Shown: positions 25,889-36,465 of the stretch, in pieces
How positions within the stretch are numbered: the stretch's first letter is position 1
Layout of the letters: each line of letters starts with the position of its first letter
Origin: VAZQ01 sp963763365
GTDB lineage: Bacteria > Pseudomonadota > Alphaproteobacteria > Rhizobiales > Xanthobacteraceae
DNA length: 64,000 nucleotides
Assembly (NCBI GenBank): GCA_963763365.1
Contig: CAVXOE010000003.1
Span: 310,001 to 374,000 of the forward strand
Reading direction: 5' to 3'
Made by a program: the position numbers and the translations under genes
The notes under the pieces: generated by a model
What the model saw: the letters and a program-made list of their open reading frames with translations, nothing else
Database searches by the model: none
Told to the model about the DNA's origin: nothing

Positions 25889-26728
25889 TCAGCCCGCCAG
25901 TTCGCGCGAACGCCGTGTCGCCGCCGCGATGGCCTTCGTCATCAGCGATTCAAGCCCGTCCTTCGCCATCAGCACCTCGAGCGCGGCGGCGGTCGTGCCG
26001 CCCGGCGAGGTGACATTCTGCCGCAAGGTCGCGGCGTCGAGCGTCGAGCGCCGCAGCAGTTCGCCCGAGCCCGCGACGGTCGCGCGCGCCAGCGTGTCGG
26101 CGAGCGCGGGCGGCAGGCCGGCGGCCGCGCCGGCGCGCGCCATCGCCTCCGCCAGCAGAAAGACGTAGGCGGGCCCCGAGCCGGACAGCGCCGTCACCGC
26201 ATCCATCAGCGCCTCGTCGGCGATCCATTCGACCGCGCCGGTCGCCGACAGCAGCGTGTCGACGAGTTCGCGCTGCGGCGCCGAGACGCGGGCGTTCGGC
26301 ACCGCGACCGTGATGCCGCGGCCGATCGCGGCCGGCGTGTTGGGCATGGCGCGGACGATCGCGGCGCCGGGCAAGGTCTGTTCGAGAAACGCAGCGGCCG
26401 GCCCGCCATGATCGAGACCACGACGGTCGAAGGTCCGACATAGGGCCGGAGCGTCGGCAGCACGTCGGGCGCGACCTGCGGCTTGACCGCGATGACGAGC
26501 GCCGTCGCCTCGCCGATCGCCGCGGACGGATTGAGCCGCACGCCGCGCTGCGCCAGCGCCGTGATCTCGCTCGCGGGCTGCGGCTCGATCACGACGACGT
26601 TTTTCGGCGTCGAGCCCGAGCGCGAGCCAGCCTTCCAGCATCGCGCCGCCCATCTTGCCGGCGCCGACCAGCAGGAGCGTTCCGGAGAAATCGGCGAGCG
26701 TGTGCGCGTTCGAATTGGCTGTCATCAT
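25889..26728 (-). CDS. proC: Pyrroline-5-carboxylate reductase (two frameshifts)
   Basis: About 280 residues. The Rossmann start LLLVGAGKMGGAMLEGWL, the middle NPSAAIGEATALVIAVKPQV, and the C-terminal ALSGSGPAYVFLLAEAM and QNVTSPGGTTAAALEVL are all present but in two frames. Shifts lie near 26612 (one extra base before AAAAACG) and near 26395 (one base missing in a T run). It catalyses the last step of proline synthesis with NAD(P)H. Upstream of it, on the same strand, is the YbjN gene. As an amino-acid biosynthesis gene with two opposite shifts, sequence error is likelier than decay. Confidence 0.85.
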   Translation of the reverse strand: MMTANSNAHTLADFSGTLLLVGAGKMGGAMLEGWLALGLDAEKRRRDRAAARERDHGAGAARRAAQSVRGDRRGDGARHRGQAAGRARRAADAPALCRTFDRRGLDHGGPAAAFLEQTLPGAAIVRAMPNTPAAIGRGITVAVPNARVSAPQRELVDTLLSATGAVEWIADEALMDAVTALSGSGPAYVFLLAEAMARAGAAAGLPPALADTLARATVAGSGELLRRSTLDAATLRQNVTSPGGTTAAALEVLMAKDGLESLMTKAIAAATRRSRELAG

Positions 26729-26775
26729 GACAATAGTCCCGCTGTCATCATCCGCGCAAGCGGATGATCCAGTAA

Positions 26776-27348
26776 TCACCGTGACGGGAATTTAGCAAAC
26801 CGGCGCGCGGGCTGGATGCCCGCTTTCGCGGGCATGACACCGGGAGCTACGCCTCGCCCGGCGGTCTCGAACATGGCGGCGTCGAGCGCCTCGCGCGCGC
26901 TCTTGCCGGCCCAGACCACGAACTGGAACGCCGGAAAGTAGCGCTCGCAGGCATCGAGCGCGGTCCCGAGCAGCGCCTCGCATTGCCGGCCCGAGGCTTC
27001 CACGCCGCCGGCCAGCACCAGCGCATGGCGGTACATCACGATACCTTCCTGGGTCCACAGATCGAAGTGCCCGACCCACATCTGCTCGTTGATCATCGAG
27101 ATGAGCTGCTGCACGTCGGTGCGCAGGCGCTCCGGCACCTTGAGCTCGAACGCGCAGGCGAGATGCAGCGCCTCGATGTCGAACATCCAGGTGAAGGAGA
27201 CCTGGTAGTCGCTCCACTTCCCGCGCACCAGGATGGTGATCTCGTCCTCGCCCGCGCGCTCGAACGACCAGTCGTTGGTCGAGGCGACGCGTTCGACCAC
27301 CTCGAGGGGATTCGCGCGGGATTGCTCGTTGATATCGATGAGGGACAT
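26776..27348 (-). CDS. YbjN-domain protein with repeat-derived C terminus
   Basis: About 190 residues. Residues 1-165 match the YbjN sensory-transduction/chaperone-like family (NPLEVVERVASTNDWSFER; LWTQEGIVMYRHALVLAGG). The last 20 or so residues, VMPAKAGIQPARRFAKFPSR, are translated from a dispersed REP hairpin (MPAKAGIQ is its hallmark in many proteobacteria), so the native stop was probably lost and the tail is non-functional. Start at 27348 chosen because 53 residues of upstream in-frame sequence are not protein-like. Likely co-transcribed with proC. Confidence 0.8.
   Translation of the reverse strand: MSLIDINEQSRANPLEVVERVASTNDWSFERAGEDEITILVRGKWSDYQVSFTWMFDIEALHLACAFELKVPERLRTDVQQLISMINEQMWVGHFDLWTQEGIVMYRHALVLAGGVEASGRQCEALLGTALDACERYFPAFQFVVWAGKSAREALDAAMFETAGRGVAPGVMPAKAGIQPARRFAKFPSR
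26816..26835. repeat. REP hairpin inside the ybjN 3' end
   Basis: ATGCCCGC and GCGGGCAT pair around a TTTC loop. A near-identical stem occurs at 57249-57268 in the ABC-transporter region. Here it is read through as codons for the YbjN tail. Confidence 0.7.
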
Positions 27349-27722
27349 GCCGTCTCCACCCTGCCGCCGGGTATGGGATGCGCACCCAACACTGCACGCA
27401 CACCACGCCGTTCTTGACGCGGTCCCCGGTGGAGCTGATCGACCGCTCCGGGGCGAATCACTTGCTCGATCGAATATAAGGCCTTGATTCCAGCGGCTAA
27501 AGTGCAATTAGGCCGGAGGTCCGGTTAACGATTGGTGGATATCGCCGCGCCGAGTCGCTTGTCCACAGCTTGATGAGTCCGCGTGACTCACGGTGCGCAT
27601 GCACCGGCTCAGTCGTCGGCAGCCTCATCCTGAGACGAGGTCGAAGCCGAGCGCTCAGGATGGCCGCGCGCATGCCGTACATCGTCGAGATCGGAGCTCC
27701 CAGGATGCGCCGGGCAAGTCAA
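27349..27722. other. Intergenic, no gene seen
   Basis: About 374 bases between ybjN and prs, both on the minus strand. It contains CATCCTGAG...CTCAGGATG-type inverted text near 27626-27662, a small repeat that recurs near 33580 and 53717, and no recognisable gene. Confidence 0.4.
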
Positions 27723-28677
<955 letters not shown>

Positions 28678-28891
28678 CACTGCCTCCAGGGCTCCCGGCG
28701 AGATCGATTTGGTCATCAACAGCGCCTCGAGTTCGAGCTTTGGTGCCGTTTGCGATCCCGGGTGCAGGCCGCTCGTCGAGACGGCCCACGCGCGGCGTCC
28801 TGATAACAAGGAGGCGGCGCGGCTGGCAATACGAGGGACCGGTTGTCCCGAATTTTCCGGCCCGGCGAGCAAGGGAGCAAAGGGAGGAAGG

Positions 28892-29633
28892 TCAGCGGCC
28901 TTCGGGCGCGAACGAAAGGGCCCTGGCCGGGGTCTCGTCCGGCGACGCCCGGCCGCGGGGCGCGGCCTCGGCGGACCGCGCCGGAGCCGGGGCGCTGGCG
29001 ACATCAGCCTTGGGTTCGTCCCGGCGGAAAATACGGAAGATGCCGGCGGCTTCGGGTGCCCAGTCGTCGAGCCAGGCGACGCTCGAGGCCGGCTTTTCGG
29101 GCTGGGCCGGGGCTGGCTCGGCGGCTGCCGTTTGCTGGCGGGGCGCTGCCGCGAAGCCGGCAAGCTGATCGAGGCCGCTGCGCGCGATCCGGCGCAGCAC
29201 CTGGTCGTCGACATTCGCCCAGCCGGTGCCGCCCGACGCCGTGTCCTCGCCCTTGAGCCGGAGCGCCCGGCGCTGGCTCGAAATCGTAGACGTCCCACGC
29301 CCAGGAGACGGATGTGGCTCCGGCGGCCGGATTGGCCGCCAGATAGCCGCGCAGGCGGTAGTTCGCCTCGCCGGAGGCGACGACCGTAATCTGGCGGGCC
29401 CCGGCCTCGTCCTTGAGCGCGCGCATGAATTTCTCGTGCACAGCGGGCGGCGGGCCGTCGATCGATTCGAACGCGACCGACACCGCCGGCCCGTCGGTCA
29501 GACTGCCGATCGACCCAATGCCGGCGCAGCCCGAAACCATCAGGCCCAGCAGGAGAACGCACAGGCGTCCGTAGCGGCGATGTGTGCCCGACGGCCGCGC
29601 GCCCGCGGCAAGCCGGTTCGGTCCGCTCTGCAT
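28892..29633 (-). CDS. Hypothetical lipoprotein (one frameshift)
   Basis: About 246 residues. A lipobox LMVSGCAG (cysteine near residue 36) follows a hydrophobic stretch; the start could be shorter than the ATG at 29633. Residues about 50-110 (VSVAFESIDGPPPAVHEKFM; YRLRGYLAANP) form the conserved part. One extra C near 29262 separates it from the Ala/Pro-rich C-terminal part (LRRIARSGLDQLAGFAAAP; VAWLDDWAPEAAGIF). An envelope lipoprotein of unknown function, conserved in outline in Bradyrhizobium-type genomes as far as I recall. Confidence 0.65.
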
Positions 29634-29788
29634 CGACTTCCCCAACACCCGGCGGCGCTTTTGCAGCTTTTGCCGGCGCCCGTTTCGGGCTCCGACCGCC
29701 AAGTTCCCCGTTAACCTTCTACCGCCAATTCCGGCCGGCACCTATGGCCCGGAAGCCACAGCGGCGGGTCAGTTTTTGGTTGCAGAAT

Positions 29789-30569
29789 TCAGCCGGCGAG
29801 CGCGATCGCGTTCACGTGCCGCCCGTAGTCCGGCTCTTTGGCGTGGGTCGAGCGCCGGTAGCTGAAGAAGCGCGCCGGATCCGCGTAGGTGCAGCAGCCG
29901 AGATCCTCGATCCGGCCGACGCCGGCCGCGCGTGAGCCGCGCCACGATGTAGCCCGGCAGATCGAACATGGCGTGGCCCGCGCGCCGGGACGGCTGGAAA
30001 AAGCGGGCGTTTTGCGGGTCGGCATCGGTAAACCGTTCGGCGAATTCCGGTCCCACCTCGTAGTTCTGCTTGCCGGATGGTCGGGCCCGAGAACGGCCGC
30101 GATGCGCGCGCGGTCGGCGCCGCAGCGCTCCATCGCCGCGACGGTAGCCTCCAGCACGCCCATGAAGGCGCCGCGCCAGCCCGCGTGCGCCGCGCCGATC
30201 ACCTGCGCCTGCGCGTCCGCGAACAGCACCGGGCCGCAATCCGCGGTCGTGACGCCGATGCCGATGCCGGGCGTCCGCGTCACGATCGCATCGGCGCGCG
30301 GACGCTCCTCCGCGGTCCACGGCCGGTCGATCGTCACCACGTCGGGCGAATGGATCTGGTAGGCGGTGACGAAGCTGCTCCGGCTCGACGCCGAGCGCGG
30401 CGGCCATGCGGGCGCGGTTCTCGACCACCCTCACCGGGGCATCGTCCGACCCCGTTCCGCCGTTGAGGCTGGTGTAGAGGCCACTCGAGACGCCGCCGTC
30501 GCGCGTGAAGAAAGCATGGCGGACACCGGGGACGGACGCGAGGGCGGCGGACTGGAGCATTCCGGTCAC
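29789..30569 (-). CDS. pgeF: Peptidoglycan editing factor PgeF / laccase-domain protein (several frameshifts)
   Basis: About 258 residues. HAFFTRDGGVSSGLYTSLN, TADCGPVLFAD, AAHAGWRGAFMGVLEATV and CCTYADPARFFSYRR mark the Cu-oxidase_4 (YfiH/PgeF) family, with the His/Cys/His metal ligands present. Frame changes occur near 30375, 30080 and 29930, each explained by extra bases. PgeF removes wrongly incorporated residues from peptidoglycan precursors and some members act on nucleosides. Its ATG overlaps the stop of the methyltransferase gene by four bases. Confidence 0.83.
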
Positions 30570-31669
30570 GGTTCAAATCCCGGCAGCGACTCGAGCTTGG
30601 GCGCCGACAGGCCGAGCACCTTGATCATCCGGCCCATGCCGGTGCGCTCGGTCGAGGTCAAACGAACCAGCGCCGACTGGATCGCGACCGCCTGGTCGTG
30701 CGGCGCCCCCGCTTTCAACGCGGCAGCCCTCTGCTCGATTCCCAGCCGGTACAGGAACTCGCCCTGCTCGATCGGTCCATGCACCCGCGCGCGCATGCTT
30801 TCGGCGGCCCGCGCGAGCGCCTGAAAGTCCACGTGAGCGGTGAGATCGACGCGGCCCGGCGTGTGCAGCGGGCTGACGAACTGGTGTCCGCCGACCGCCT
30901 GCAGCGTATCGCCGATCTCGCTCAACGCATGACCATAGTCGATGATCAGCGCGATGCCGTCCGCGCGCACGATGCGCCGGCTCAGCTCCAGCGCCATCTG
31001 ATCGGTGCGCCACTCGAAGATTTCGCCGATCTTGGCGGGACGCATCTCGCTCGGCAGAAATTCGTCGAACAGCGGAATGGGATCGCGCGCGATGCTGAAA
31101 TGCAGGTTGTCGCCCTCGCCCACCTTGATGACGCGCTCGTGCCAGCCGTCGGCGCACATCACCGCCTGATGAACCGGCAGCGCGTCGAAGAACTCGTTGG
31201 CGATGACGATCAGCGGCCCCTCGGGCACCTCGTTGAGCGACTTGTGCCACGACACCGGCACGTCGCAGGAGCCGAATGCGAGACGCTGGATGGTCTCCAG
31301 GACCGGGCTGACTTCGACCAGGTGCGCGACCACCGCGGCGCGGAATTCCGGCAGGACTCTGGCGGCGCGCAGCGCGTCGAGCATCATGGTGCCGCGTCCC
31401 GGCCCGAGCTCGACCAGCCGGACATTCGGCGGCGATCCCATCGTGCGCCACGCCGCCGCCGCCCAGATGCCGACCAGCTCGCCGAACATCTGGCTGATCT
31501 CGGGCGAGGTGGTGAAGTCGCCGGACGCTCCGAGCGGATCGCGGGTGATGTAGTAGCCGTGCTCGGGATCGGTGAGGCACAGCTCCATGTATTGCGCGAC
31601 CGGCAACGGGCCGCCCTGCGCGATGCGCCGGCGAATCTCCGCTTCGAGCGGTGACCGTTCCTCGGCCAT
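30566..31669 (-). CDS. SAM-dependent methyltransferase, MidA/NDUFAF7 family
   Basis: A 367-residue intact protein of the DUF185 family. SAM-binding signature VRLVELGPGRGTMM (about 93-106), upstream DFTTSPEISQMFGELVGIWA, and IANEFFDALPVHQ are hallmark segments. The mitochondrial homologue NDUFAF7 dimethylates an arginine in the complex I 49-kDa subunit, so a role in complex I assembly is possible. Start at 31669 (MAEERSP) shares one base with the lgt stop. Part of an lgt - methyltransferase - pgeF operon. Confidence 0.88.
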   Translation of the reverse strand: MAEERSPLEAEIRRRIAQGGPLPVAQYMELCLTDPEHGYYITRDPLGASGDFTTSPEISQMFGELVGIWAAAAWRTMGSPPNVRLVELGPGRGTMMLDALRAARVLPEFRAAVVAHLVEVSPVLETIQRLAFGSCDVPVSWHKSLNEVPEGPLIVIANEFFDALPVHQAVMCADGWHERVIKVGEGDNLHFSIARDPIPLFDEFLPSEMRPAKIGEIFEWRTDQMALELSRRIVRADGIALIIDYGHALSEIGDTLQAVGGHQFVSPLHTPGRVDLTAHVDFQALARAAESMRARVHGPIEQGEFLYRLGIEQRAAALKAGAPHDQAVAIQSALVRLTSTERTGMGRMIKVLGLSAPKLESLPGFEP

Positions 31670-32494
31670 CAGTTCTGCCGTGCCCGTTCGTTTCGCAATG
31701 ACGCGACAATGAACCCGATGCCGATGAGCATCAACGGCACCGACAGCAGGATTCCCATGGTGAGGCCGCCCCACAGGTAGCCGAGCTGCACGTCCGGCTC
31801 ACGGAACAGTTCGCAGATCGAGCGCGCGATCGCATAGCCGACCGCGAACGCACCGGTGATGAAGCCGGGCCGCTTGAGCGCACCGGCGCGGATCAAGAGT
31901 GCGAGGACGGAAAATAATACCAGTCCCTCGAGCGCGGCCTCGTAGAGCTGGCTCGGGTGGCGGGGCTCCGGTCCTCCGCTCGGAAAGATCATCGCCCACG
32001 GCACGTCGGTCGTGCGGCCCCACAGCTCGCCGTTGATGAAATTGGCGATGCGGCCGAGGAACAGCCCGATCGTTGCCGGCCGCGCAGGTCAGGTCGCCGA
32101 GCGACAGGATCGAAATCTTGCGGAAGCGCGCGAACAGCACGACCACGAGCAGGCAGCCGAGGAAGCCGCCGTGGAAGGACATGCCGCCCTTCCAGAGCTG
32201 GACGATCTCCGCCGGATTCTCGACGAAATAGCCGAGGTTGTAGAACAGCACATAGCCGATGCGGCCGCCGAGGATGATGCCGAGCGTCACCCACAGGACG
32301 AAATCGTCGAAGGCATCGACCGTCATCGGGGGCGGCCCGCCCCAGAGGCTCTCCGACTTGAGCAGGGTGCGCGCGTAGAGCCACCCCAGCAGGATGCCGA
32401 CGATATAGGCGAGCGCGTACCAGCGAATCGCGAGCGGCCCGAAGCTGATGAGCACCGGGTCGAACGCTGGAAACGGGATGGCCAGAAGCGGCAT
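31669..32494 (-). CDS. lgt: Prolipoprotein diacylglyceryl transferase (one frameshift)
   Basis: About 275 residues with seven helices. MSFHGGFLGCLLVVVLF holds the essential HGGLxG-type motif; after removal of one extra G near 32080 (GCCGGCAACG), the Lgt signature GRIANFINGELWGR appears in frame, followed by PRHPSQLYEA. It attaches diacylglycerol to the lipobox cysteine of lipoproteins in the inner membrane. First gene of the operon. Essential in Gram-negatives, so the shift is probably not real. Confidence 0.92.
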
Positions 32495-32719
32495 GGGGGA
32501 TTTCCGCGAGGTTCCGCTGCGTGATGCGGGCAGTGCGCCCGGGAAGTCAAGATGCTGGCCGGCATGGCCCGCCTTCGTCCATCATGACGGTCCCAAGCGC
32601 CTGGCGCTACCGCTGCGGTGTCGACCACCCACGCAAGGCGAAGCGGCCTTTCGCCTCTGGTGCGGCTCCTGCCGGCGGCCTAGATTCAATGTGGCATCGC
32701 CGACCAAGGGAGTTGAGTC

Positions 32720-33433
32720 ATGGCCCGCAAATCCAGCCGCAAGTCAGCCGCCCGCCCCGCGCCGAAAGCTCCCAAGGCCGAGCGCGATTTGTCGGCGCGT
32801 GAAAAGGTCGTCGAGGCGTTCCTGGGCCTGCTGGCGGAAAAGCCGATCGAACAGATCGGCTTCGCCGAGATCGCCACGAGCGCCGACGTTTCGCTCGCCG
32901 ATCTGCGCGACATGTTCGGCTCGAAGATTGCAATTCTGGCCGCCTACATGAAGGAGATCGATCGCGCGGTGCTCGCGGGCGTCTCCGCCGACATGGCGGA
33001 CGAGCCGCCGCGCGAACGGTTGTTCGACGTCCTGATGCGGCGGTTGGACGCGCTGGCCCCGCACAAGGCGGCGGTGCGTTCGCTCGCGCGTTCGGCGATG
33101 CGCAATCCGGGACTGGCCTTCGCGTTGAACGGTCTCGCGGTGCGCTCGCAGCAATGGATGCTGACCGCCGCCGACATCGGCGCCTCCGGTCCCAAGGGCA
33201 TGATGCGGGCGCAGGGCCTTGCGATGCTGTTCGCTTCGGTGCTGCGCACCTGGGCGGATGACGATGAAGAAGGACTGGCCCGCACCATGGCGGCGCTCGA
33301 CCGCGCGCTGGCGCGCGGGCAGGTCTGGTCGGGCGTGCTCGACGGCGTGTGCCGCATCCCGGCCTGCGCCAGCCGCTTGCGCCCGCGGCGGCGGCCCCGC
33401 CGCGATGTCGACGACGAGACGATCGCGGCTTGA
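32720..33433 (+). CDS. TetR/AcrR-family transcriptional regulator
   Basis: A 237-residue protein. A basic Ala/Pro-rich leader (1-25) precedes a TetR DNA-binding domain (about 28-75): SAREKVVEAFLGLLAEKP, then IGFAEIATSADVSLADLRD. The C-terminal part (DLFDV-like dimer core, LARSAMRNPGLAFALNGLA) resembles the COQ9-linked TetR C-terminal family, whose members may bind lipids. Basic Arg-rich C-terminal tail. Divergent from lgt, 225 bases away. Target unknown. Confidence 0.78.
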   Translation: MARKSSRKSAARPAPKAPKAERDLSAREKVVEAFLGLLAEKPIEQIGFAEIATSADVSLADLRDMFGSKIAILAAYMKEIDRAVLAGVSADMADEPPRERLFDVLMRRLDALAPHKAAVRSLARSAMRNPGLAFALNGLAVRSQQWMLTAADIGASGPKGMMRAQGLAMLFASVLRTWADDDEEGLARTMAALDRALARGQVWSGVLDGVCRIPACASRLRPRRRPRRDVDDETIAA

Positions 33434-33602
33434 GCGTTCATCGTGCCGGCGGCGTGCGTCATGGCCGGGCTCGGCTGCCTCACGCGAGGAGGCCGTCGAG
33501 CGGCCGTCTCGAAGCGTGGGCAGCTCCGACATGCCGCCACCTTCGAGACGCGGACGCGCGCGCGCTCACTCAGGATGAGCGTCGGAGCATGACGTGATCG
33601 CA

Positions 33603-34993
33603 CTACACCGGCACCCGCACCGTCGCGCGCAGTCCGCCGAGCGGGGAATCCGACAAGCTGATGTCGCCGCCGTGCGAGCGCGCGATGTCGCGCGCGATCG
33701 CGAGACCGAGCCCGGTGCCGCCCTCGTCCTGGTTGCGCGCGTCGTCGAGGCGCAGGAACGGCTTGAACACCTCCTCGCGCATCTCCGGCGGTATGCCGGG
33801 CCCGTCGTCGTCGACCGTCACGGTCAGCCAGCGGTGATCGCGGTGGCCGGTGATCGAGATCGACGGCGCGTGGCGCGCCGCGTTGGACACGAGGTTGTCG
33901 AGGCAGCGCTTGAAGGCGTTGGGCCGCACGGTCACGATCGGCTGGCCGTGGAACACGACGCTTGATCTGTGGCCGTGGCGCTCCGCGTCGGTCTTCAGTT
34001 CGTCGAGGAACGCCGCCATGTCGGTCGGCGCCGACTGCTCGCCGGAATCGCCGCGCGCGAACGACAGATAGGCCTCCAGCATGCGGGCCATCTCGTCGAC
34101 GTCCTTCTTCATCGCCTCGACCTCGGGCGCATCGCCGAGGAACGCCAGTTCCAGCTTGAAGCGCGTCAGGATCGTGCGCAGGTCGTGCGAGACGCCGGCC
34201 AGCATGGCGGTGCGCTGCTCGATGGTGCGCTCGATGCGGCTCTTCATCTCGATGAAGGCGAGCGCCGCGCGGCGAACCTCGCGCGCGCCGCGCGGGCGGA
34301 AGTTCGGCACTTCGCGGCCCTTGCCGAAGCTTTCGGCGGCATCGGCGAGCCGCAGGATCGGGCGGATCTGGTTGCGCAGGAACAGCACCGCGACGGTGAT
34401 GAGGACGAGCGAGGTGCCCACCATCCAGCCGAGGAAGATGTGGGAGTTCGACGCGTAGGCGGCGCTGCGCGGCGCGAACACGCGGATGACCGCGTTGTCG
34501 AGCTTGATGCGGATCTCGACCAGCGCCGAGCGTCCGACGGTGTCGATCCAGAACGGCCGCGCGATCCGCTTGCGCAGTTCCTCCGACAGCGCCTGATCGA
34601 CCAGCGAGAAGAACGGCTTCGGCCCCGGCGGCGGCAGGTCGTTCACCGGCAGGAAGTCGACCACGAAGCCGAGCTTCTCCTGCGCGATCCGCCGCAGTTG
34701 CGCGCTGTCGGCGTCCTGCGGAAAGGTCTTGTAGACGTCGATCAGCGTCGCGATGTCCTGCACCACGTTCGGCGGAGAGCCGCTGCGTGACCAGGTTGTA
34801 GTGCCGCTCCAGGAACACATAGGCGATGACCGACTGCAGCACGACCATCGGCACGATGATGATCAGCAGGGCGCGCTGATAAAGTCCCTTCGGCAGGATG
34901 CCCTTGATGAGGAGACTCAGCCGGTCGTAGAGCGTCGTAGACGCGGCCGGCGGCCGTTCGCAGCGCGGAGATGCCGACGTCGAGCGCCGTCAT
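33603..34993 (-). CDS. Sensor histidine kinase, EnvZ-like (two frameshifts near N terminus)
   Basis: About 462 residues. The first helix (LIIIVPMVVLQSVIAYVFLE), a periplasmic domain of about 140 residues, the second helix (IFLGWMVGTSLVLITVAVLF), HAMP, then the kinase core: H-box VSHDLRTILTRFKLEL, N-box NLVSNAARHA, G boxes DDDGPGIP and GGTGLGLAI. Frame changes near 34930 and 34790, both one extra C, separate the N-terminal pieces. Overlaps the response-regulator stop by four bases (ATGA). It would phosphorylate that regulator in response to an envelope signal. Confidence 0.85.
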
Positions 34994-35706
34994 GGCGAGG
35001 TCACCAGCCGGTAGCCGATGCCGCGCACGGTCTGCACCAGCAGCGGGTTGGCGGGATCGCGCTCGATCTTGCGGCGCAGGCGATTGACCTGCACGTCGAC
35101 GGCGCGCTCGCCGGTGCCGCCGCTGTTGCCGGCGAGCGCCAGCCGCGGCACGGTCTCGCCCGGCGTCGCGGCGAGCAGGCGGAGCATGTCGCGCTCGCGG
35201 TCGGTCAAATGGATGACGTCCTCGCCGCGCTTGAGCTCGCCGCGCGCGATGTGGAACAGGAACTCGCCGAAGCGCACCACCTCGATGGCGGCCGCTGCGC
35301 TCGGCCGCGTCCGCTCGAGGATGTTGGCGATGCGCAACGACAGCTCACGCGGCTCGAAGGGCTTGCCGACATAGTCGTCGGCGCCGATCGTGAGCCCCTC
35401 GATGCGGCTCTGCGCTTCGTCGCGCGCGGTCAGCATGACGATCGGCACGTTCGAGACGGAACGCAGATGGCGCGCGAGATCGAAGCCGGTCTCGCCCGGC
35501 ATCATGACGTCCAGGATCAGCAGATCGAACCGCAGCCCTTCGAGCTTGGCGCGCGCATCGGCCGCGGTCTGCGCGGTGGTGACGCGGTAACCCTCGCCCA
35601 GCAGGAAGCGCGACAGCAGATCGCGGATGCGGCGATCGTCGTCGACCAGAAGAAGATGCGGCGCATCGTCCGGAAGCGCGACAGACTCGATGTTGCCGGC
35701 CGGCAT
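34990..35706 (-). CDS. OmpR-family response regulator
   Basis: A 238-residue intact protein. Receiver domain (about 16-130) with acidic pocket VDDD, phospho-acceptor Asp66 in LILDVMMPGE, Thr93 and Lys115 (GKPFEPRE); C-terminal winged helix (about 145-235) with VDVQVNRLRRKIERDP and TVRGIGYRL. Placed between a MarR gene and a kinase gene, in the arrangement called petP-petR in Rhodobacter capsulatus; I do not assign that name because function there was tied to a different neighbourhood. Confidence 0.9.
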   Translation of the reverse strand: MPAGNIESVALPDDAPHLLLVDDDRRIRDLLSRFLLGEGYRVTTAQTAADARAKLEGLRFDLLILDVMMPGETGFDLARHLRSVSNVPIVMLTARDEAQSRIEGLTIGADDYVGKPFEPRELSLRIANILERTRPSAAAAIEVVRFGEFLFHIARGELKRGEDVIHLTDRERDMLRLLAATPGETVPRLALAGNSGGTGERAVDVQVNRLRRKIERDPANPLLVQTVRGIGYRLVTSP

Positions 35707-35718
35707 GGCGCGCCTCGC

Positions 35719-36264
35719 TCAGCCGCGCGGGCGCCGGGCACGATCGGCGCGCGCAATGAAGCGCAACAGGCTGTCGCGCTGGTCGGCATTGATCATGGCG
35801 GCGAGGAACTGGCAGGCCGCCTCGTGGGCGTTCGGCCCCAGCTCGGACAGCGCGCGCGTGATGCGCACGGTCTGCAGGCCGGCGAGCTTCAGCGCCAGCG
35901 TCTCGCCCTTCGGCGTGACGTAGAGGAGGCGCTGGCGGCGGTCGTTCGCGCCCTCCTTCTGCAGCACGTAGCCCTGGTCGATGAGCTGCTTGAGCACGCG
36001 CCCGAGCGACTGCTTGGTGATCTTCAGGATGTCGAGCAGCTCGGCGACCTTCATGCCCGGATTGCGATTGACGAAATGCAGCACCCGGTGATGCGCGCGG
36101 CCAAATCCGAACTTCGACAGCACGTCGTCGGGATCGCTGGTGAAGTCGCGATAGGCGAAGAACAACAGCTCGATGACATCCCAGAGCGGCTCGCCGCCGC
36201 GCGTGCCGCGCTCCCCGCTCGATGGCGGCCGGTCAGACGCGACAGGAAAATTTAGGTCAGCCAT
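35719..36264 (-). CDS. MarR-family transcriptional regulator
   Basis: A 181-residue protein with a winged helix at about 60-125: GMKVAELLDILKITKQSLGR is the recognition region and NDRRQRLLYVTPKG the wing. The segment LWDVIELLFFAYRDFTSDPD is typical of the PetP-like MarR group. Twelve bases upstream of the response-regulator gene, so it heads a MarR - regulator - kinase operon. It reads divergently from the aminotransferase gene, with about 200 bases between. Confidence 0.87.
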   Translation of the reverse strand: MADLNFPVASDRPPSSGERGTRGGEPLWDVIELLFFAYRDFTSDPDDVLSKFGFGRAHHRVLHFVNRNPGMKVAELLDILKITKQSLGRVLKQLIDQGYVLQKEGANDRRQRLLYVTPKGETLALKLAGLQTVRITRALSELGPNAHEAACQFLAAMINADQRDSLLRFIARADRARRPRG

Positions 36265-36465
36265 ATTGACATATTTCGGTCAGATTGTTATCCCAGATAC
36301 CGTCGCGACGAAAGGAACGTGCTCAAGCGGCCCGTCCAAGTGGATTGCACCGACGGCGCAAGCGCGCTCTCATGGGCGACGAAAACATACCGGGAGTTGG
36401 CCCGGGACGCAAAAGCGTTCCGCAGGCGACGCGAACCCGGCGGTCCGAGTTTCAGGAGGAATGCC
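36265..36465. promoter_or_regulatory. Divergent promoter region, MarR operon / aminotransferase
   Basis: TTGACA at 36266-36271 could be a plus-strand -35 box for the aminotransferase, but it starts two bases from the MarR start codon and no well-spaced -10 is obvious. AT-richer text (ATATTTCGGTCAGATTGTTA) follows. Weak evidence. Confidence 0.3.

Noticed and set aside
34990..36264. Naming the regulator pair petR/petP
   Set aside because: The order matches, but there is no link here to the bc1 genes that gave those names.
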